From assembly GCA_947095535.1 (NCBI GenBank), contig OX352774.1, positions 216,368,965 through 216,432,964 of the forward strand: a DNA stretch of 64,000 nt. The letters run 5' to 3'. The translations under genes and the position numbers were made by a program. Position 1 is the first letter of the stretch. Every line of letters begins with the position of its first letter. The DNA comes from Poecilobothrus nobilitatus (taxonomy: Eukaryota; Arthropoda; Insecta; Diptera; Dolichopodidae). Shown here one piece after another: positions 38,801 through 52,640 of this stretch. The notes beneath the pieces are model-generated. The model was not told the DNA's origin, did no database searches, and saw only the letters and a program-made list of their open reading frames with translations.

Positions 38801-41800
38801 ACACACTCTCTTACTGCGTTTAACTTTGTTTCTAGACTACTTATAAACATTTTGTAAAATGTATTCAAAATTTTAAGAAATATTCTTTTAAACAAATTAC
38901 CTATTATATTTTTTAATCTCAGTCTTAGTCCTTTCTTTTCTTACTTCAACTATCAATTATTTTTTACTTAATCAAACTTTACTTTAGTTTTAAACCATTT
39001 AATCCCTTGTTTGGTTAAAATTTTAGGTTGTTTTATATGGCTTAAGACATTGGAGCAGAGATGAACATAATATATGTATGAAACTTCCCTCATGCTTGAA
39101 AAAATAAATTTAAAAGAAAAATTATTTTATACCGGAAACAAGTATTTATCGTACACTATTCCTTTTTTAAAGACGATTTTTGTTAGAATTTTTCGTTTAT
39201 TTTTATTTTTACAATTAATTACATTTCTTTTCATGTTTTTGATTATGTTTAAGATTTTATTAAAAAAAATTGTAATAAATATTTGGGGGCAACTTCATTT
39301 ATAGTCAACAGAAAACGAACTATCAAAAAGAAAGTTTTTATGTTTTTTTTTACATCAACGTTTTAAATTTTCTTGAGAGCAAAAATATTATTTATAAATG
39401 AAATTTCGAATACATATGCTATGTATATATAACATATGCTATGTATAAATATTCTTTTCTATGAAATTTTAGGAATGGTCTGCCCAAGTGTATCTCTGTT
39501 GATCTAGGTTAATTAAATATTGCGCTAGTACGTTTGTATTTTTTTTTTTCAAAATTTCGTTTACCGTTAAATTATTGGTACGACGATTGACATTCGAAAT
39601 TAGTTCTTATAACAACTGAAAATCGTATTAGCTTTTTCAAATATGTTTCATATATACATACTTAGAAATTTAAAATAAAAATACTTTACAATCAATTCGA
39701 GTATAGGGAAAATTTCCGAATGATATATATAATATAAATACTACTACATGCTGTAACTGTTCATGATGTAGTCACTGATAGCAAAATAATAATAATAATA
39801 ATAGACGGATTCATTATTCCCTTACAATCCTACTCCGTAATTGAATGTTTCAGCAAACCCTACTCTATCCTTCCCTGTTCTTGCTCCGATCCAATATACT
39901 GCGATAGCAGTTACAAGTTTAATCCCATTATATTAGATGAAGAGGGAGGTGATTTTAGTCAGTAAAAATTTTACTGTTTTAAGGGTGTATTCCTTTGGAA
40001 AATTCCCATCTCTTTTAGAAGAAAAGAAACACTTAAATAAATTAAGTATTATATAAATAAAAATAATAATTTTTATTATTTATAAACTTTAAATTAAAAT
40101 GTGTTTTTATGAATACATGAGAAAGTCACAGGGAGAATACTTTAAATTTACATTTTGAAATTAAAAGAAAATATTTAGAGACCTATGGGAATTCTTCTAA
40201 AAATAACAATCTCGTTAATAGGAAAACTTCTAAAATTGGCAAGTGAATTCAAAGAACACTTATTAAAATAGTTTTGTGCGTTTTTGTTTTTTATTATTTT
40301 TTTTTTTGTGGAAAATTCAATGTTTTGAATTGAATTACAAAGGACAACGGTATATCACCTACTTTAGTATTTTATTTTTCTTTTTTTATGCTAATTTTAG
40401 GATTAATTTTTATTTTTCAGAATTTTCTTTTTTTTTTTTTTTGGAAAAATTAATCCAAATAAAAAAGAAGGAAAATATTAATGCTTATGTTATGGTTTTT
40501 TTTTTTATTCAATTTCGGGAAAGAAAAATCTATTTATTTTAATTTTTGCTGCCGTAAGTATTAATACTTTAAATTTTTATATTTTACGGGTAATCATTTA
40601 ATTTAAATCAAAAAACTATTTTTAGAATATCAACTTTATAGAATTATTTTGTAGTTTCATATTGTAATAACTTGAAATTTAATCAACATTAAGTACATAA
40701 TTCTCGAAAGTTGATCTTATAGTTAAGTTTCTAATCATAAATTTATTGAAAACGGCAAGATTATATGTATGATAATTTTTAATTATATTTTTTCAAGATA
40801 TAAAATTAAACTGTAGTTCAATTTTCTTTTGATTTTGTGGAAAGCTTTTCTTAAAGGACTCTCCGTTAAATTCGAATAAAATTTTATTTCTATTTTTTTT
40901 TTTTTAAACTGAACTCATTTCAGTAATAGGCATCTTCTAACAGAATTTTGTTGAATATGAAGGAAATATTTATACTGTATTTTTTAAACCATCCCGTACC
41001 ATTAAAAATTAAATGAAAATTTAAGGGAATGTAAATGAATGTAAGGAAAAATGTTAAATGATTAAACATTAAAGAAGGTAACATTATTAACAGATAGAGT
41101 TGTAAAGCTTTAGAAAAGAAATAATCATCCATCCATTCCACAGTACATCTATTTAATAGTCAAACTTTAATTTCTGATAAATGATCTAAACTTAATGTTA
41201 GTAAAAATAGCAGTTCATGCCATAATAGTCAGAAGATTTGGTAAAATTTTTAATATATCATTTTTTGATTAAGTTGAAGTAATAATAAAAATTTATTTTT
41301 AAATTTGATTAGATTGCCCTAAAAATGAAAATAAGCCTGTATTATTTCTTTATTTTAATTTTAAAAATATACTTTTCTCGAAAATTTTCGGTTTTCCGTT
41401 TTAAAGAATCATTTTTTTTTTCCTGTAATTTCCTTTTTGGCATAATATAATATATAAGAAAGAACAGAAAATGGCATGAAAAGGCGGTATTTGTAGTTTT
41501 GTACACTTTCAACTAAAATAAGAAAAACAAAAAAAATTAAAACAAACAAAAGAAAAAAACAAAATTTGTACACTTCAAAACGAATTAATAATGAAAAACT
41601 GAATCAAAGTAAATAAGAAATGAGCAAAATTATAGTTGATAGAACAACTGTAAGATAAGGTTGATATTTTATATTAATCCATATCAATTTTGTTGATTTG
41701 GTTCTGTTGTTTTGTTGATTCTTAAAGACCTATACGTGCATTTGGATAAACCAAATAATAATTTCCAAAATTTATTCATTCTAAGGGTTGAGAATGAATG

Positions 41801-42869
41801 AATCGAAAATAATTTTATTACAATTTCAACAAAACATATCTTAAGGAATTAAAAAATTGGACAGCAAAATTAAAAATAACGATAGAGTAGGTTAAATCAA
41901 GAATAGAGACTACTCTTTTGACTATATATAAAAATAAAAGAATATTTCATTAGATTGCTTTTAATTATAAATTTCAAAATAATTTTGTAACACAATTTAA
42001 GAATAGTTTTTAATACAGTTTAAATGAAACTGATAAAAAATCAAAAAGAAAAATTTATTTTGCAAAAAGGAAATCAAATATGATTTTTTTTGTGTTTTTT
42101 TTTTCACGGTGAAAATTATGAGAATATAAAAAAGAAGGGCTTTTCATGCCATACGGTATTTGCTTCTGATGCTAGTTTTTTTTTCTTTGTTTTTCGTTTT
42201 TTTTTTCTCTCTCGTTCTCTAATTTAATTAAATATAAATTTTGCCAAAGGCAATACAAAATGTTTGATGATAGTTTTGTGCAGGTGCCGTGTAAAAAGTA
42301 GGTGAAGAAAATAGAAGAGTGAAATAAGGTATTGATATATTTGTTTTTTTTTTTTTTGTTTTTGGATTTTATTTAAAAACAAATTTTACTTAAGATATTC
42401 GACATCAAAAGATATATATATTTTAATAAAGAGTGAAAGAAAAATAACATTAGAAAGAGGTTCACTTGAATTTTTTAAAAATAAAAAAAAAAAATTGTGA
42501 TTGTTGTTTTTGTTATAAGAATTAACAAAAATATTATTTGATATAATTGTGTTTTTTGTTTAATCTTTTTTTTTTTAATATCAAATAGATGATAATTTTT
42601 ATTTTATTTAAAGATTGTCATTTAAAAAATTTCTTTATAGAAGAAAAAGTGGGAGGAATTATTTTTTTTTTATTTGTTTTTTGAAAAAATTTGCGTGTAA
42701 TGTTTTGAAAAATTTCTTTGTTTTTGATTTTATTTTTGTTTTATTTTGATATTTAGATTTTCATTAGAATATTTAAAAAATGGAAGAAAAATAAATAGAC
42801 TGGTTGTTGCAGAAAAACTGAATTAGATAATTGTCTAAATCTAATAATCAAATTCAAAGTATGTAATTC
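38801..42869. other. AT-rich non-coding DNA with small repeats
   Basis: A 19-bp tandem pair (ACATATGCTATGTATA) lies at about 39413-39450. An (AAT)n run lies at 39785-39803. A less biased patch at 39803-40020 has no recognised coding content. T/A runs are frequent. No gene. Confidence 0.5.
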
Positions 42870-42905
42870 TAAAGGGTGTTCAAAATTGAGGTATCATTTT
42901 AATTT
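42870..42905. repeat. Candidate terminal inverted repeat of the mariner remnant
   Basis: TA at 42870-42871, followed by AAGGGTGTTCAAAATTGAGG and then a tract reaching the transposase stop about 100 bp away, is where the 3' end of a mariner should be, and TA is the mariner target. No inverted partner was found beyond 43790, consistent with loss of the other half. Confidence 0.45.
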
Positions 42906-43790
42906 TAATAAAAAAAGACTTTTTTTTTGAAATATTAAATATATTTTTATTTTAATTTATTACAAATAGGTTCCGGTTAATAATGAAAAATTATGTCGGC
43001 CAAGTGGCCCCCTCTACTACTTCGGCAGGCTTCCAATCTTTTATCAAAATTATGAATCACGTTGTTCAATAAACTGTTCTCAATGGTTGAAATCTGCTCG
43101 ATAATGTTGTTTTTAAGCTCTTGAATTGTTGTGGGATTATTGCTGTACACTTTCGATTTCACAAAACCTCACAAAAAAAAATCCAACGGTGTCAAATCGC
43201 ACGATCTTGGTGGCCACATCACTCCTCCTCTACGAGAAATAATGCGATCTTCGAACTTTTCCTTCAAAAGATCCATTGTTTCTCTTGCTATGTGGCAAGT
43301 GGCACCGTCCTGTTGAAACCACATATTCTCTACGTCCAAATCATCAATTTCCCGCCACAAAAAGCTTCACATCATCTCCCTGTAGTGATTTCCATTGACC
43401 GTAATCGCATTTCCATTTGCGTTTTCAAAAAAATATGGTCCGATGATTCTTCCTGACCACAAACCATACCAAACCGTAACTTTTTGTGGATGTACTGGTT
43501 GCTCTAAGATAACCCTTGGATTCTCTTCACCCCAAATGCGGCAATTCTGTTTGTTGACGTAGCCATTGAGCTGGAAATGAGCTTCGTCGGTGAAGATTAT
43601 TTTGTTAAAAAAATTCTCATTTTCTTCTTGTTTTTCGATTTCCCAAGAAACAAATTGCTGACGTAATGCATGGTCAGTTGGTTTTAATTCTTGCGTCAGC
43701 TGGATCTTATAAGCCTTTAAATGGAGATCACGATGCAAAATGTTGAATAATGTGGATGGTTTGATGTTTAATTGCTGCGAACGATGACAT
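42870..43790 (-). pseudogene. Mariner-like (DD41D) transposase remnant
   Basis: On the minus strand a single frame encodes the C-terminal two thirds of a Tc1/mariner DDE transposase. It starts at RSQQLNIKPSTLFNIL (end of the helix-turn-helix region) and continues through QLTQELKPTDH. The catalytic residues follow in IFTDEAHF (first Asp), WFQQDGATCHIA (second) and DLTPLDFFL (third). The second and third Asp are separated by 41 residues, so the signature is DD41D, as described for the rosa group of tephritid flies. Two in-frame TGA codons break it: at 43367-43369 (after NHYREMM), and at 43169-43171 where the family has Trp (LDFFL-stop-GF). About 110 N-terminal residues and the upstream end are missing beyond 43790. 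The C-terminus ends at 42977. All three acidic residues remain, but the gene cannot make an active protein. Confidence 0.9.
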
Positions 43791-43829
43791 ACATATAACA
43801 ATACAACAATACATACAATTAATAACATA

Positions 43830-45490
43830 CATATATTGATTTTTTTTTGATCTATCGGTATTGAAAATTAAGTGTAATGTAAAATATGAGATTTTTTTTT
43901 ATAAATATGACAAATTCTTTTTAGTTTTTTTGATTTATTAAAACAAAGTACGCTGTTCAATGTTCATTATAATCAATTACCCATGAAAATATGAATTTAT
44001 AACATTTTATTATTAAAAGGATATTAAATATAACCTTTAACTGAAGTTAAAGTCAAAAAATATTTTTAGTTGGAGAAAACTTTGCCTATGGTGTTTTTTG
44101 AAAAATAATTCGCTATACTTTTATTCTATTTTGTATTTATTTTTAATAATTGCTGCCTTTTATATGTTATATTCAGTCCGCCTAATAATAAAACATCATA
44201 ATTTTCTATGCGTTCTTGCATTTATTTAATATAATCTAATAGTCGACTTCTTCGAGACATACAATATTTTTTTTTGGTTTTTCTGTTTGTATTGCAATTG
44301 CAATTGAAGTGCAAATTTTTAGAATGTTTTTTTAAAAGTACTATCATTATATTTTACGAGTTGTCCTTTATAGTTTTCTTAAAATGTTTTTTTCTAAACT
44401 CTCCTAGAAGATTTAATATGTTTGATTATAAAGTTACCTATACCTATTTTAAATCAACTTATTTTATTATAATTACTTAAATTCTGTTTAAGTAAGAGAT
44501 TAATATTTGAGTAAAGGTTACATTTTGCATCTGCAAACTTTAAAGTAACTACAACATTATTCTAAAAGTAATTTTTTAATATGTAAATTATTTTAAATTT
44601 TTAAACTAGAATAAAAAAATTTTATGAAAATAAAATTCTAAACATTTTCATTTTAATTAAATTAAAATTTAGAAAGGACAAAATCATTTTTCTAATAAAT
44701 AATAAAACCGGAAACCACTGTTGGATTTTCTTTTGTAGGTTTTTATATTAGAAACTATGAAAATTTATAACTAAAATGCTTTGTTCAGTATTAAAAATTT
44801 TATTTAGTCTTAAAATTTCAAATATTTAAAATTTTTTAATATGTATTTCACACAAAAATAAAAGACAAAAAAATAGAAAAAAGAATAAAAATTCTTAATC
44901 TTTTTAACATTACAAAAATTTTAAAACTAAATAATGTCAAAAAAGTCAAAGACATGTCAAAATAATCATTTTACAATTTTTGTGTGAAACTTTTGACCTG
45001 GATTTTATAAACCAATTTTATTTTTTCCTATAATTTTACTGCAGTTTTTTATTTTGATTCTCGATATATTACAATATTACATACATATATAAGGAAATTA
45101 CTTTTTGGTGCAATTTTATATGTTTTTATTTTAATATTTGTTTTCTTATTTTTAAAATGGCGACTATAAAGTTACGACATGTAACATTTTACTTTATAGA
45201 GCACTGGTAAATGGTTTAAAGTTTAATAATAAAAAAAAGCAATATTGTAAATATATTGAATTTATATCGTTATCTTCATAAAAGACATCTTTATAATACA
45301 TTTGAAGAAAATTCTCCCAGAAGTATGCAATTTAATTTTAATAGAAATTTATAAATTAGTTTAAAGGGTAGGAGGGGGTCTCGCAGTGACCAAGTCATTA
45401 AAAAATGGCATAACCGAGGGAGTGCGAGCACAAGCAGAATGTTTTTTTAATTGCAAACAAAATATAGTGTAAATATATTATAATGTATAA
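43830..45490. other. AT-rich non-coding DNA
   Basis: No gene or named repeat is seen. A short G-rich tract (AGGGTAGGAGGGGGTC) lies at 45366-45381. Confidence 0.5.
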
Positions 45491-45494
45491 ATAG

Positions 45495-45600
45495 CTTAAA
45501 AGGACTTCGGTAGCCGAATGGTTGGATAGATGTTGTATTTACCGATGTAGTTTACTTTAAAATCCGCATAGTTCATAACTCATAAGTATTTTTAAATTTG
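45495..45600 (+). mobile_element. tRNA-like SINE head, degraded
   Basis: GGACTTCGGTAGCCGAATGG at 45501-45520 resembles a tRNA 5' half with an A box (TAGCCGAATGG). The B-box region (AAAATCCGCATAGTTC, about 45560) is eroded. The head matches the fragment at 24706-24735 and partly the one at 24510, suggesting one family. Confidence 0.4.
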
Positions 45601-48600
45601 AATGAAAAATACTGAAAAAAATTAATTTTTATTAACTCATCACTCTTGCGTCAAAATATATAATGTAAAAATATAATAACATTTTACAATATTTGATTGT
45701 TATAAATAAACCTAATTATGAATTGTATATAAAGAGATGGCATTTTCTTTCTCAAAAAAAATTTATTTAGATAAGCCCTAAGCAATTTTCAAATACAATA
45801 TGTCATATTTCTTGAGGACTTTTAATCTAATATCATACAGTTCTTACCTCTTATAATACAGTGCAGATATTACGGATTTAAAACCTTACTTTTATTTCTC
45901 TTAGCAGAACGGTCAGGTATTTTAAGTAGCAGAATGATATTGGTAATATTTTAGACCAAATAAAGTAATATGAAAATAAAACGACAAAAAAAATTAAGAA
46001 AACAAATTTTATAGAAACTAAAAGAAATTTTTTTTTTTTTTTTGAAATTTTGTATAAAAAAGGACGACATTTATTGATGCAATGGGGATTATGTTCATTC
46101 AACTAGAAATGAGAAGAATCTTAAAAAAATTATTTTTAAAAACAAAAAAATAAAAATAATAAATTTTTGTTTTTGTCTTTATTGGAAAATTTTAAGAATA
46201 AAATGAAAAAGAATATAATTTTCTTTCCTGGTTTAACTCGAATATCCTAGAACCTCAAAGGATTTGTTTTTTTATTAGAAAATATTATTTTGTTTTTGAA
46301 AAGGAATTGGTTTTTTTTTTTTTGTTTTCTTGTTTTCTTGTTTTTTTTTTGTTTTATTGTATTTTACAAATGCAGATTTAAAATTGTCAGGATGTTTTTA
46401 TTTTTAGGTTAAAAAATAAAATCGACGAATCCTGATTCTTAGAAATGAACAGAAAAAATTAAAAATGAATTAAATACATATAGGATATACAAAGTGTAAT
46501 ATAAAATTTGATAAAATTTTTAGGTCAATATTTGTTTTTTGCATTAATAAAAAGAATATTTTAAATTGTTTTGGGGCTTTTGAAGTAATATTAAGAAAAC
46601 GTATTTTATATGTAAAAAAGAAAATCTGTATAAAAAATCATTATCTAACATGGAAATTAAAATTTTTTTAATCTGGGTTTTTACATTTTGTGGTTGAAGT
46701 AATATCAACATAAATAAAAATAAAAATATACGTATGTTTTACAGGTGTAGATAATCGATAATTATTAAAACAAGAGAAAGGTCTTTAAGACTTTAAGACT
46801 TAAGATTTAAGTTGTAGAAGATTTGACTTGCATTTTTAAGATTTAATTGATCGTCAACTATAGGTTAAAATATAATAAATAAATTAAACCGATTTTAAGA
46901 TAATTCTGAAGAGAAAATGTAAATATAATTGTCACATGATATCTATCTTCCATATGATAATTTTAGTTAGTGGAGTTATAAATTGAATAAAGGTGGGAAA
47001 TTGCTTTAAAATTTCTAGTTGTACAGAATTTTTATACTAATATTTGCAGCGTATCTTAATTTTTTTTTAATAGATAATACTAAATGTCCTAATTCTAGTT
47101 TTGATAAATGCGTTTATCTGAATCTGTGTAGAAATTATTTTCTAATAAATAAAAATCTAAAACTTAATTTTCAAAGGTGTAGCCAAATATAATTTTAAAT
47201 TATTATGCGTGTTTTTTTTTTTTTTTAAAGAAAAACAAAATATAAAAATAAAGTATCTATAACATTATAGTTGTCAATTATACATTCCTTAAATCCAGAT
47301 GGTCTTGATATTTAAAAAAAAAAATTATGTGACAGGTTAATTTTTTACCATACTACGGAAGACAGTTTTTACCATACGAGACAGTTATTTTTTTTTTTTA
47401 CAATTTTTTAATTAAATTATATAGCTTATTTCAAAATATTCTGGCAGACAGACAAGTTTTGATTATCTTAAGTGCTCTAGAGTCAAGAATAAGATTATAA
47501 AATTACTTAATAATATAATATTATCTAAAATATTTATATTAAAACATACACAAAAAAAAAAAAAAAAAAAACTGTTTGACTTAATTACTATTTAAAATCA
47601 ATTTAGTTTAAGAATTAATTATATATATATACATATTATGTATATTTTTTTCTCAAATTCCTTTTTTTTTAACTTTCAAATTTTTTTTTTTTTTTTATAT
47701 TTCAAGATAAAATTGACACGAAACATTTTTATACTAGCAATGTTTAAACAACTCGTTTGTAACATTTAATATTAAAAAATTGAATTGTAGTGCGTGTATA
47801 TGACAAACTAAAAAAGAAGAATACAAAAACAAAATACTAAAAAACAGGGCTCTCAAAATAAAAATTTTTATAATTAATTCAATAAATATTTAAATCAAAT
47901 AAAAAATAAATAAAAAATCGACTTAAATTAAAAGAGAACATTATAGATACTTTATATAATATAGCTTAAGGTTGGTTTAACATTATAAGAACAAAAAAAA
48001 AAAAACATTTCGAAGAACGAAAGAAAGAAAGAAAAACATCCGGTGGCAACTTTACCAATTTTTTTCATATTTATAATTTAAATCTCATGAATAGATTTTT
48101 GATATTGGTAAAAAAAAAAAAAAACTCAAAGTAAAATAAAGAAAAATACAAAAAAATAAAAATATATAAAAAAAATAACAAATAAAACCGATTTGTGATA
48201 CACGCAACATAATCTCTTTACTCATTTGCCCATATGAGAATTAAATTCATTTTTTATAATATATTGGTATTAAATATACAAAATATGCAAATGTTAACTT
48301 GGATGACTACAACAAACGCCACTTAAGATTGCATTTTAGCGCGCATGCATATTAAAAATACAGAAAAAAAAAGAAAAACAAAAAAACAAAAGCAGAGAAA
48401 AAACAAAATCAAAAAATAAAAAAAAAGTCATAGGCTGCGGTCGTAAACATTTCCTGTTCATTTCCAAAAAGTTAAACTAAAAAAACGTTAGCCTTTGAAA
48501 ATTATTCTTAAATCAAAAATTTCGTGATTAAGTAAAAGACATGGTAAAAAAGTAGGAAAAAAAAAGTAAAAATTAAAAGAGTGATAAAAAGATGAAAAAT

Positions 48601-51600
48601 AAATAGTTATTTAATAAGTTTGTTTAATTGTAAGTTGTTTTAATAATATATTTTGCAATTATTTGTCAGTGTTTTTTTTTTTATTTTAATCGAGACTAAT
48701 TATTATTGTGGTTAATCATTTTCAATAAATGATGAGCCATATCTTTTAATAAAATAAAATATAAATCAGTCTTAAACGTTTTTACCTTTTCATTGCTCTT
48801 TTGAGAGAAATCTAAAATTTATATGGTCGGTATATAAACCACATTATCTCGCATTATCTTATCCTATTTATCTTTGAAATGTACTTAGTTTTTTTCTTGT
48901 AGTCTCTATACCAACTTATTTACGTATTATTCTTATACAATTTTTGGTAAAAGTTGCCTCTAAAAGGTCTCATTTGTGTGCTATAGTCGTGTACTTATCT
49001 AAGCACATAAAGTTTTTTAATTAAATATGTTCTACAGCTGTTGTTTTGATAATATTTCTAAACCATAATACCATTTTTTTTAAATTATTTTGAAAACATT
49101 TATCTATCAAAAATTGTACCTATTAGTTTTTCTTTTAAGAAATTAACCAAGTTTCATAATATTTAATATGCTATGTACATTAAAGATTCTCCATTTGGTT
49201 TCATTGGTTATTGAAATAAATTTAAAATGTATATTTTCATAAATTTTGAATGACTTGTCTTTACAATATTTCGTCCATACTGATTGATTTCGTCAAATTG
49301 TACATATGTATATAAAATAAATTCGATTCCTGACGATTTGTAGACAAGTCAGGATTTTTAAAAATGTTTAAATTGATATCATGTATATGAAAGTTCAGTT
49401 TTTTAAATGGTAACTTGAACCTGATTTAAATAGTTATGTAAAAAGTGTTGTAAATGTCTTTTTAATGGTGTTCTAATCTTCAAAAAAAAAAATTCGAAGT
49501 CTTATTTATGTCTGTATCTAAACCTTAAAATAAATAAAAGGCTTAAGTTTTAGCATTTAATTTAATGTTAAACTTCAATCAAAGTACTAAATAGTAGCGT
49601 TAACTGTTTTATGAAATATGACAACTCCTTTTTGAAAATATATAATCTATATAATCTTTTCATAGTCACATTCTTTTATGAATTTTCATTCTGTAGATCT
49701 ATTTTCTCCTTTTCTTAATTAATACTTTAACCAATGGCATGAATTTTCTTCACAAAGCACTTCCACCTCAAAGACACGTTAAAGTGTTGAATAACATTGT
49801 AATAGGCTACCGCAATTATAATGACGATTAAAATATTTCATTTTTATTTATTTACAATAGGGAGTTTCCCAATGGTGAAACAGTGTGAAAAATAGAAAGG
49901 AAACTAAAATTATATTAAGAGGAGACTACTTACTATTACTAGTTTTTAAATTATTGTGGGACACACTATGCATATTACCAGCTTGTATTTTATTTTATAA
50001 TATTTAGTTTAAAAAAAAAAAAATTTTGCAAATAAAAATCCATTGGAAAATAATCGATGAATCGTAATTAAAAATAGTAATCAAAATTGAAATATAATCC
50101 TCTGTATAAAATTGTAAATAAAAACGTAAAAACGTGTACAAAACAAAAACCAAAAGAACAGAAACATGGTACGTATATATACGATATATACGTGCGTACG
50201 TAGATATAAATTATTTATTGAAATCATTGAATTCATTTTGTTTAGTTTTTTACCATTAATGTATAAGGTAGGTATTGTTTTCATAGTAAAAATTTGTACC
50301 CGAGATAGCATGATGTTTGTCTCTGGGTGTGTGTGTGTGTGAGTGCGTGTGTGTATATCTGTGGGCACGTGTACAGCTTAAACGACTGAGGGGAATTTTT
50401 TGCAATTTCATATTTAAAGTTTTGACATAAATATCTCGGATTGATAAGCTTTTGTAGCAAATCGGGCAACCGTAAATGGTAGTTTACTAGTGTACTTTTT
50501 CAGTATTTTACGAATAGAAAAATTTAATGAGAAAAATTATTAAGAAAAAGCTGTTACACAAGTAAAGACCAACAACTTTGCCATAGAACATTTTTTGATC
50601 CGACTAACTTTAACTTTTATTTAATTTTTTTTCTAAGTCCAAATTTCATACATAACACTCTATATGAATTTATATTAACATTTTTTTTTGTTTTTTTTTT
50701 ATATCTATCAAAATTTATATACATAATGTACTTATATCTATGCATATTATTCTTTTGTTGATGACATACAATTAAAACGGTAAAATTTTTGTTAGCAGAT
50801 TCAATATTAATCTTATGTTTGTTTTGTATTTGTTTACAGTTTTTATTATTATTTTTTACTTCTAATATTTTTGAATGAAAAAAAAATCATGTAGGTACAT
50901 TACATAATAATGTAAATGAATGTATGAATGAATGCCCACATATGTATGTACATATATTTTTAAGATTTCATTGCTTATTATTGTTATTGAATAAAACAAA
51001 ATGTTATTAAATTATTAGAAGTTATTTTGCTTTGATATAAATTATTATGTAAAAAATAAAAATCTATAAATTTTGTCATTGTACTTTTCGTGTAGTGGCG
51101 GTCGGTCCTGTGGTGGAGACAGCTGACTTTTTTTATGGTTTTTTCTTTATAAATTTTAAATGTTAATTTGGTTGATATTGAATTGCATTTATTCAAAATG
51201 ATTCCACAAATAATTAAGAAATTATAAAGAAAAAAAATAATTTATCAAAACATATAAAATATAAAATTTATGTTAGAGTTAAAATTGGATTATGGGAAGA
51301 AAATGATTTTTTTGAATAATAATTTCAAGGTTCTTTTCTTTATTATATTGTTGTTGGTTCGGTAAATTTAAATTGTATTTGATTGAAATTGCATATTATT
51401 AAAGTAACCGCATTTTATTTAGAAAAGAACACTAACTAATAGTCCCTAGTTAGTTCACCTACTAATTATACTTTATTTTAGTTAACCCTTTTATCGACTT
51501 ATCCTTTTTGCAGTAGATCTATTAATACAATGAAATCAGTATTTTACATTACATATAATAATATTTGAAAATATTATGTGAAATGCAATAATTATTTCCT

Positions 51601-52320
51601 TTTTTGGAAAAAAATGAGAAGACAAATTTATTAAAAAAAAAAATTTAATTTCTTTATTCAGTTCATGACTTACTTTTAACATTATTTGCTTTTAATATTA
51701 AACAAATTTGTTTCTAATATTATTCCACTTGATTTATATTATATACCAGCCATGTATACTAAAATATTTAGTCAGTGATTAATACATATATTTATGTTAT
51801 AAGTAGTAGTATTTTCCTAATTCAATCGTTTTAGAAGAACATAGGACGAACACTTAATTTTTTTATTGGTTTTAAACGAAATCGTTTCAAACGAACATGG
51901 GACGTACACATATTTTTTTATTAAAATTGCTTATCATGAAATGTAGCTTTAAATTATTTAGCTATGAAGTTGTTAATTATTCTGCTGTAACTAGGTATTT
52001 TACTTTTTTTAAGCTAATTGTTCGTAGTCTTTTCTTTTTGTTTTTCTGTTCATTCCAGTCATTATAAGGAGAGAATAGGGCATCCACTAAGTCGTTTATT
52101 GTTCATATTTGACTAAGCTTCAGTTTTTGTTCAAGCATTAGTTGCTCTAGTCGTTAATTATTTGACTGTAGCTATTCTATAAGACTATTAAACGCAACTA
52201 AATGTGCGCCATCTATTATCTTATGCAAGAATTATTTTATTTTTATTTTATTATACTAATTATATTATACTAGCTGATTATATGTGTAAGATTATTATTA
52301 TGTATATAAGAATAATATTT
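45601..52320. other. AT-rich non-coding DNA with microsatellites
   Basis: A20 lies at 47552-47571 and a (GAAA)n patch at 48017-48032. A symmetric TACGTATATATACGATATATACGTGCGTACGT-type tract lies at 50168-50201, and a (GT)n tract at 50325-50352. The 20-mer shared with 8000-8019 is at 52205-52224. A small GC-rich patch at 51091-51125 is not recognised. No gene. Confidence 0.5.
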
Positions 52321-52324
52321 TTTA

Positions 52325-52405
52325 TTGACCCAGCCGAGGTTTGAAAATCCGGCATTTTGAATGAAAGGTCGATATCTTATAACCACTACACCAATCGGTA
52401 TATTT
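52325..52405 (-). mobile_element. tRNA-Glu-like pseudo-tRNA or SINE head
   Basis: On the minus strand it reads GATTGGTGTAGTGGTTATAAG (D arm, A box), then ACCTTTCATTC with TTC in the anticodon position, then GCCGGATTTTCAAACCTCGGC (T arm with a pairing stem, mutated B box), followed by an A/T-rich tail. Layout and anticodon fit a tRNA-Glu origin. Mismatches in the acceptor stem and B box argue against a functional tRNA. A related head in the opposite orientation lies at 52565. Confidence 0.5.
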
Positions 52406-52564
52406 TAGTAAATGTATTTTTGAGAGATGGTTTTAATCGATAAGAATTGAAGATACTGTATCTTTTCACATTATCTACTAACCTACTTAAAAAAAACCAA
52501 AGAAATATGTAATTTATTTTTGTAAAGGATATACGTATTTCCAATCGGTTTGATATATATGGTC

Positions 52565-52640
52565 AGTGGTTTCGATTGGTGTAGCGTAACAGGTTCTAGT
52601 AGCTTTCATGCAACTACAAAGTTTACATAAAACGGAATTA
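52565..52640 (+). mobile_element. Second degraded tRNA-Glu-like head, inverted to the first
   Basis: TTCGATTGGTGTAGCGTAAC at about 52569-52588, followed by GCTTTCATGC, resembles the D-arm and anticodon parts of the sequence at 52325-52405 read from the other strand. The T arm is not recognisable. Confidence 0.3.

Noticed and set aside
43121..43456. 111-codon plus-strand ORF
   Set aside because: It is the antisense shadow of the mariner transposase remnant.
50081..50469. ORFs with His-Thr repeats
   Set aside because: They translate the (GT)n microsatellite at 50325-50352.
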